NCBI RefSeq assembly: GCF_000004075.3
Contig: NC_026655.2
Location: forward strand, 1,736,001 to 1,800,000
DNA length: 64,000 nt
Origin: Cucumis sativus
Lineage: Eukaryota; Streptophyta; Magnoliopsida; Cucurbitales; Cucurbitaceae
Reading direction: 5' to 3'
Below the pieces are notes generated by a model, which was not told the DNA's origin, ran no database searches, and saw only the letters and a program-made list of their open reading frames with translations. The translations under genes were made by a program, and so were the position numbers. This document shows, piece by piece, positions 60,518 to 64,000 of this stretch (position 1 is its first letter; each line of letters begins with the position of its first letter).

Positions 60518-63500
60518 TGGAATTTTCTTTTATTTTTGAAACAGTTGTGGTTATGGTTGGTGAAGTGAAGGGTCAGATTGGATTCCAAAATGCAGGATGG
60601 TAGCATGTGATGTTCCTGTTCTTAGTGTACTGCTTTTTTTTCTTACTCTTAGACAGCTTTGTTTTGTTTGTTTGTTTTCTTCCTTCACTCTCTTTACTCT
60701 TTTCCCACTTGGTACCCAAAAGAAAGAAGAGAAGAAAAATTGGGCTCATTCTTTTTTTTTCTCTTATTATGGATTTTTGTTGCTCTAGTGGTGGGACCCA
60801 TAGAATAGTCTTTTTCTTCTATTCTCTCTCTGTATATGCTAACTTTATCAGATCTAAAATGGTGGCCATGTTCATTAAAGTTTTTTTTTTCTTTTTTTTT
60901 TTTTCCCTTTTCAAAAGTGAATGATTTAGTATGGAATTATATGAATGAAGGGTCAGATATTTAATAATTGATGAATGATAGGTAATTTTAATGTTATAAA
61001 TTTTTATAGTATATAACAAGTTAGGAAGGTTTAACATTTGACTTAAAAAACATGAAAATATGTCATTTAAGACTAAAGTGGGCATAGCCTCATAGGTTAT
61101 ATTTGGAATGGTGATTTTTCTTGTTTTAGTAGGAAACAACCATGTTTTGTTAATATACAATATAGTATTTGTTTATGTCTATTTTATTTAACAAATGCTC
61201 TTCTTTATAATGACAATATATCCATGCTGCTAGGTATATTGGATTTGATTTTGTTTCAATGAAGACAGATTTTTTTTTTAAACGTCGTGGTTGTATTAAT
61301 TTAAATTTTAGATCAATAATTTCATCATCTTTAACCCTAAATTTTTGTAAATGTATCATTTACACCCGAGGAAAAATTCGTGCAAACTCATTGCTATTTC
61401 ATTTGAGAATTGTCCATACATTTTCTATAATTGCATGTGTAGAAATTTTTTAGATGATTTTCAACGTATAGTGTAGGGTCTAAATTGATTGACTTGTAAA
61501 AATTTAGTAGTTAATTGATTTAGATGTTATGTTTCACACAATATTGGTAGATCTAAATTTGAAGGAGCCTGTAAATGGATACACTCATAAAATAAAAATT
61601 TTATGAGTTTAAATTGATAAAACTATTTTCAAAGATTAGATGCATAAGTTCTTTTTTTTTTTTGGAAAATTGACAAAAACATTTTTAAAAAAACTAACAT
61701 ATAATATCAATTTTTTTTGCATATTACGAATATGAAAAAATTAGTGATATCAGACGACTATCAGATCATAATCACAGGACTATCAGACGATAATTTTTTT
61801 TTGTTGGAATAATTTTTTTCTAATATTTATACGTAGAAATGACCTTCCAAGTTCTCTATCAATTACCATCCAATTTGAGGTCAAGTGAGGGCACTTAATT
61901 TTTAGAATAAATGTGTAATATTTCAATCATGTAATATTTGCAACTCATTTCTAGATCCATTAATGTGGTTGCCACAACTTGGCTAGTTGAGTTTGGGCCG
62001 AATGAGGAGAGTGGTGCGAGAGTCCAATGTCCATATCATGAGCTTTAGATCCACTAATGTGGTTGTTGTGTTGGTCACTTGGTGCAACCACGAGGAAGTT
62101 AATTTGGGGATGGTAAAAGATATTTGACCTTTTTTTTTCTTTTTGTACTTAGGGTCGGCCTTCGTAGTATCTCGTGAACATCTGCTTTTTACCGATTCCT
62201 TCCTTATGAAAAAATATCGAATATTTTCTTAAACTAGATAATATAATGTTTTATCTCAAAATCAATAGACTGAGTCATTTTTTGTTTTTTCAATGTTGAA
62301 TTTTCAACCTCTTAACATAAATTAACATAAATTTCGTGATCTTAAATTTTGTTCTTTTGTAGTTGACATGCGTTTTTTTAAGTGAATTCTCTTTTCCATT
62401 GTTGCTTTATTGATTTTTATCCTTTTTCACTTTTGCCTTTGCCTTTTGTCCATTTGGCTTTTATCTCATTGACATTTTGCTTTTTCACTTTCATTGTTTG
62501 ACCTTTGCACTTTTATCATGAGTAGAGATAGATGCTCTCTCTTTGTGAGCCTCCTACTTAGAAGAACTTTGGAATTGGTCATCTGTAAAATTCAACTCGA
62601 GTACAGTCTTTCTAGTGAAAATATTGGAATTTAAAATTTAGGTCATGTTTGCCTACTTGTAATAAATCAATAGTAATCTGAAAACTAAAGTGAGCCTCAT
62701 TTCATTACGTTTGTTGTTGTTTATCTTATTTTGTAATTGTAATTAAGCGTTATGTCTGTTTTGAATTCTGTAATAAAAAGAAAAACGTAATTGAATTATT
62801 TAATTAATCAAAGATGTTTTCTACAAAACAGGGAGATTTTGTACATCGGTGCACAACACCTCTGACGCCCTAGTGAACTAGATGATTTAGGTTGTAGTAA
62901 AGAGTTTTAGAGATCTTAATGAAATTACTTCTTTTGAAGTCATAATGATGTATATTTGCTAGATATTATATCAAAACCGCCTTCATCCATCAATTTAATC
63001 TTATGAGTGAAGATAAATTTAATATAATATCTAACAACATTTATTATAAGATTTTTGACTTAGGATGTCCAGTTAAGGGCTTTGAGTCTTTTTAGGTTAA
63101 TTCTCGAGTCAAATGAGTTGAAGCATGTCTCGTTCAACAAATAAAGAGAATTAGCCTTAAATGAAGTCAAGCTGGTCATTTTAGGGCATTGGTCCAAATG
63201 TCCTTTCCATACGTAATCAAGCCTCGAGGTGTAGCTATTTGGCTCAAGTCGTTAATTTCTTGGTCGAATAGTTTACAAATTTTGGAAAGTCACTCGCTCT
63301 CTCTTATCCAGAGTCACTGTATAACATTTTTTCCCCTTTTTTGACAATGTAACAAGGAATTAATTGACAATAACATAGACTTTAAGCTAAAAGTCTTATT
63401 GGAACATCAAATGCTTGTTTCAAACTGTTTTTTCAAGTCATAGTGAAAGCTCTTATGGGTTTAGAACTTGAACACAAGGATTTTAGCCCAAATTTTTGTT

Positions 63501-64000
63501 ATTGCTAATTATTATCTCAACAAGGGTGAACGTAAGATTGATTATATAAACTTAATTCTGGTCGAGTTATGCTCTTGTTTAATCGAATACTACTTTACAC
63601 TATAGTCAAAATATTCATTTTTGCATTTACATTCAAAATGTCCTTTTTTTTTAAAGAAACAATATGCTTATTAACGTAATTATAGTATTTTTTGAGATAT
63701 TATTCTTATAATATTATTTTCTTTAAGTGTATTGTTATTTGCCATAATTAGAATGGTATCTCGAGTAAAAGATCAATGAAATAGACAATTTAAAAACAAC
63801 AATACTTAATACTGATCATAGTCTAAATGCTCATTTTTGCATTTATATTCAAAATATCTATTTTTTCTTAAATGTAATTGTAATGTATCGAGGAGTTTAG
63901 GAGAGAAACATGAATAAATCAATATCAAATGTGAACTAAAATATCATAATAACATGATAGAATATAATTAAGAAAAGACTTAAAACAACTAAATTTTTTT
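60518..64000. other. 3' UTR of the X8 gene, then AT-rich intergenic DNA
   Basis: The first 400 bases probably hold the 3' UTR of the X8 gene, with several T-rich runs. Beyond that no coding sequence is recognised. Phrases such as 'gactatcaga(t/c)' repeat near 61745-61795. LTR-like sequence related to 29130-29290 lies near 63690-63800. Confidence 0.5.
63685..63800 (+). repeat. Diverged copy of the LTR-like repeat
   Basis: 'gagatattattctta', 'atattatttt(c)tttaagtgtatt', 'ggtatctcgagtaa' and 'atcaatgaaatag' parallel the order of elements at 29150-29280. This suggests a shared dispersed family, probably an LTR fragment. Confidence 0.4.

Overview
The window is nuclear DNA from a flowering plant, almost certainly a eudicot. 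Genes are split by GT-AG introns, intergenic DNA is very AT-rich with (TA)n and (CT)n microsatellites, and the products are typical of plants (plasmodesmal X8 protein, CYP75-type P450, plant-form PIG-L, Asterix and UDP-glucose dehydrogenase). A cucurbit such as Cucumis is my guess from the style of the repeats, not a demonstrated fact. I rebuilt spliced genes by hand from splice sites, reading frame and family similarity; every exon chain given closes in frame.

Layout, left to right. 1.8-5.4 kb (minus): an ELM2/SANT nuclear protein. 8.3-13.6 kb (plus): a nine-exon, potentially myristoylated leucine-rich-repeat protein like LRRC57. 15.7-18.6 kb (plus): UDP-glucose 6-dehydrogenase, with one uninterrupted coding exon behind a long leader that appears to contain introns. 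19.2-22.7 kb (minus): the ten-exon GPI-anchor enzyme PIG-L, convergent with the previous gene. 24.2-36.9 kb (minus): a 27-exon DEAH-box spliceosomal helicase of the PRP2/DHX16 type. 39.4-41.7 kb (minus): the 101-residue ER membrane chaperone subunit Asterix. 42.6-45.8 kb (plus): a ClpB/HSP101-like disaggregase without its N-terminal domain, followed at 46.3-47.8 kb by a decayed tandem copy. 52.3-54.9 kb (plus): a CYP75B-like flavonoid 3'-hydroxylase. 58.0-60.5 kb (plus): a GPI-anchored X8-domain plasmodesmata callose-binding protein. The spaces between hold microsatellites, foldback elements, a SINE-like element, LTR-like debris and tandem repeats.

The genes are unrelated housekeeping and specialised genes, and nothing suggests a functional cluster. 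I found no convincing new biological system. The most interesting points are the N-domain-less ClpB with its own TATA box and an altered pore loop, its tandem pseudogene with recognisable deletion scars, and a foldback element that supplies the last codons and the stop of the P450 gene.
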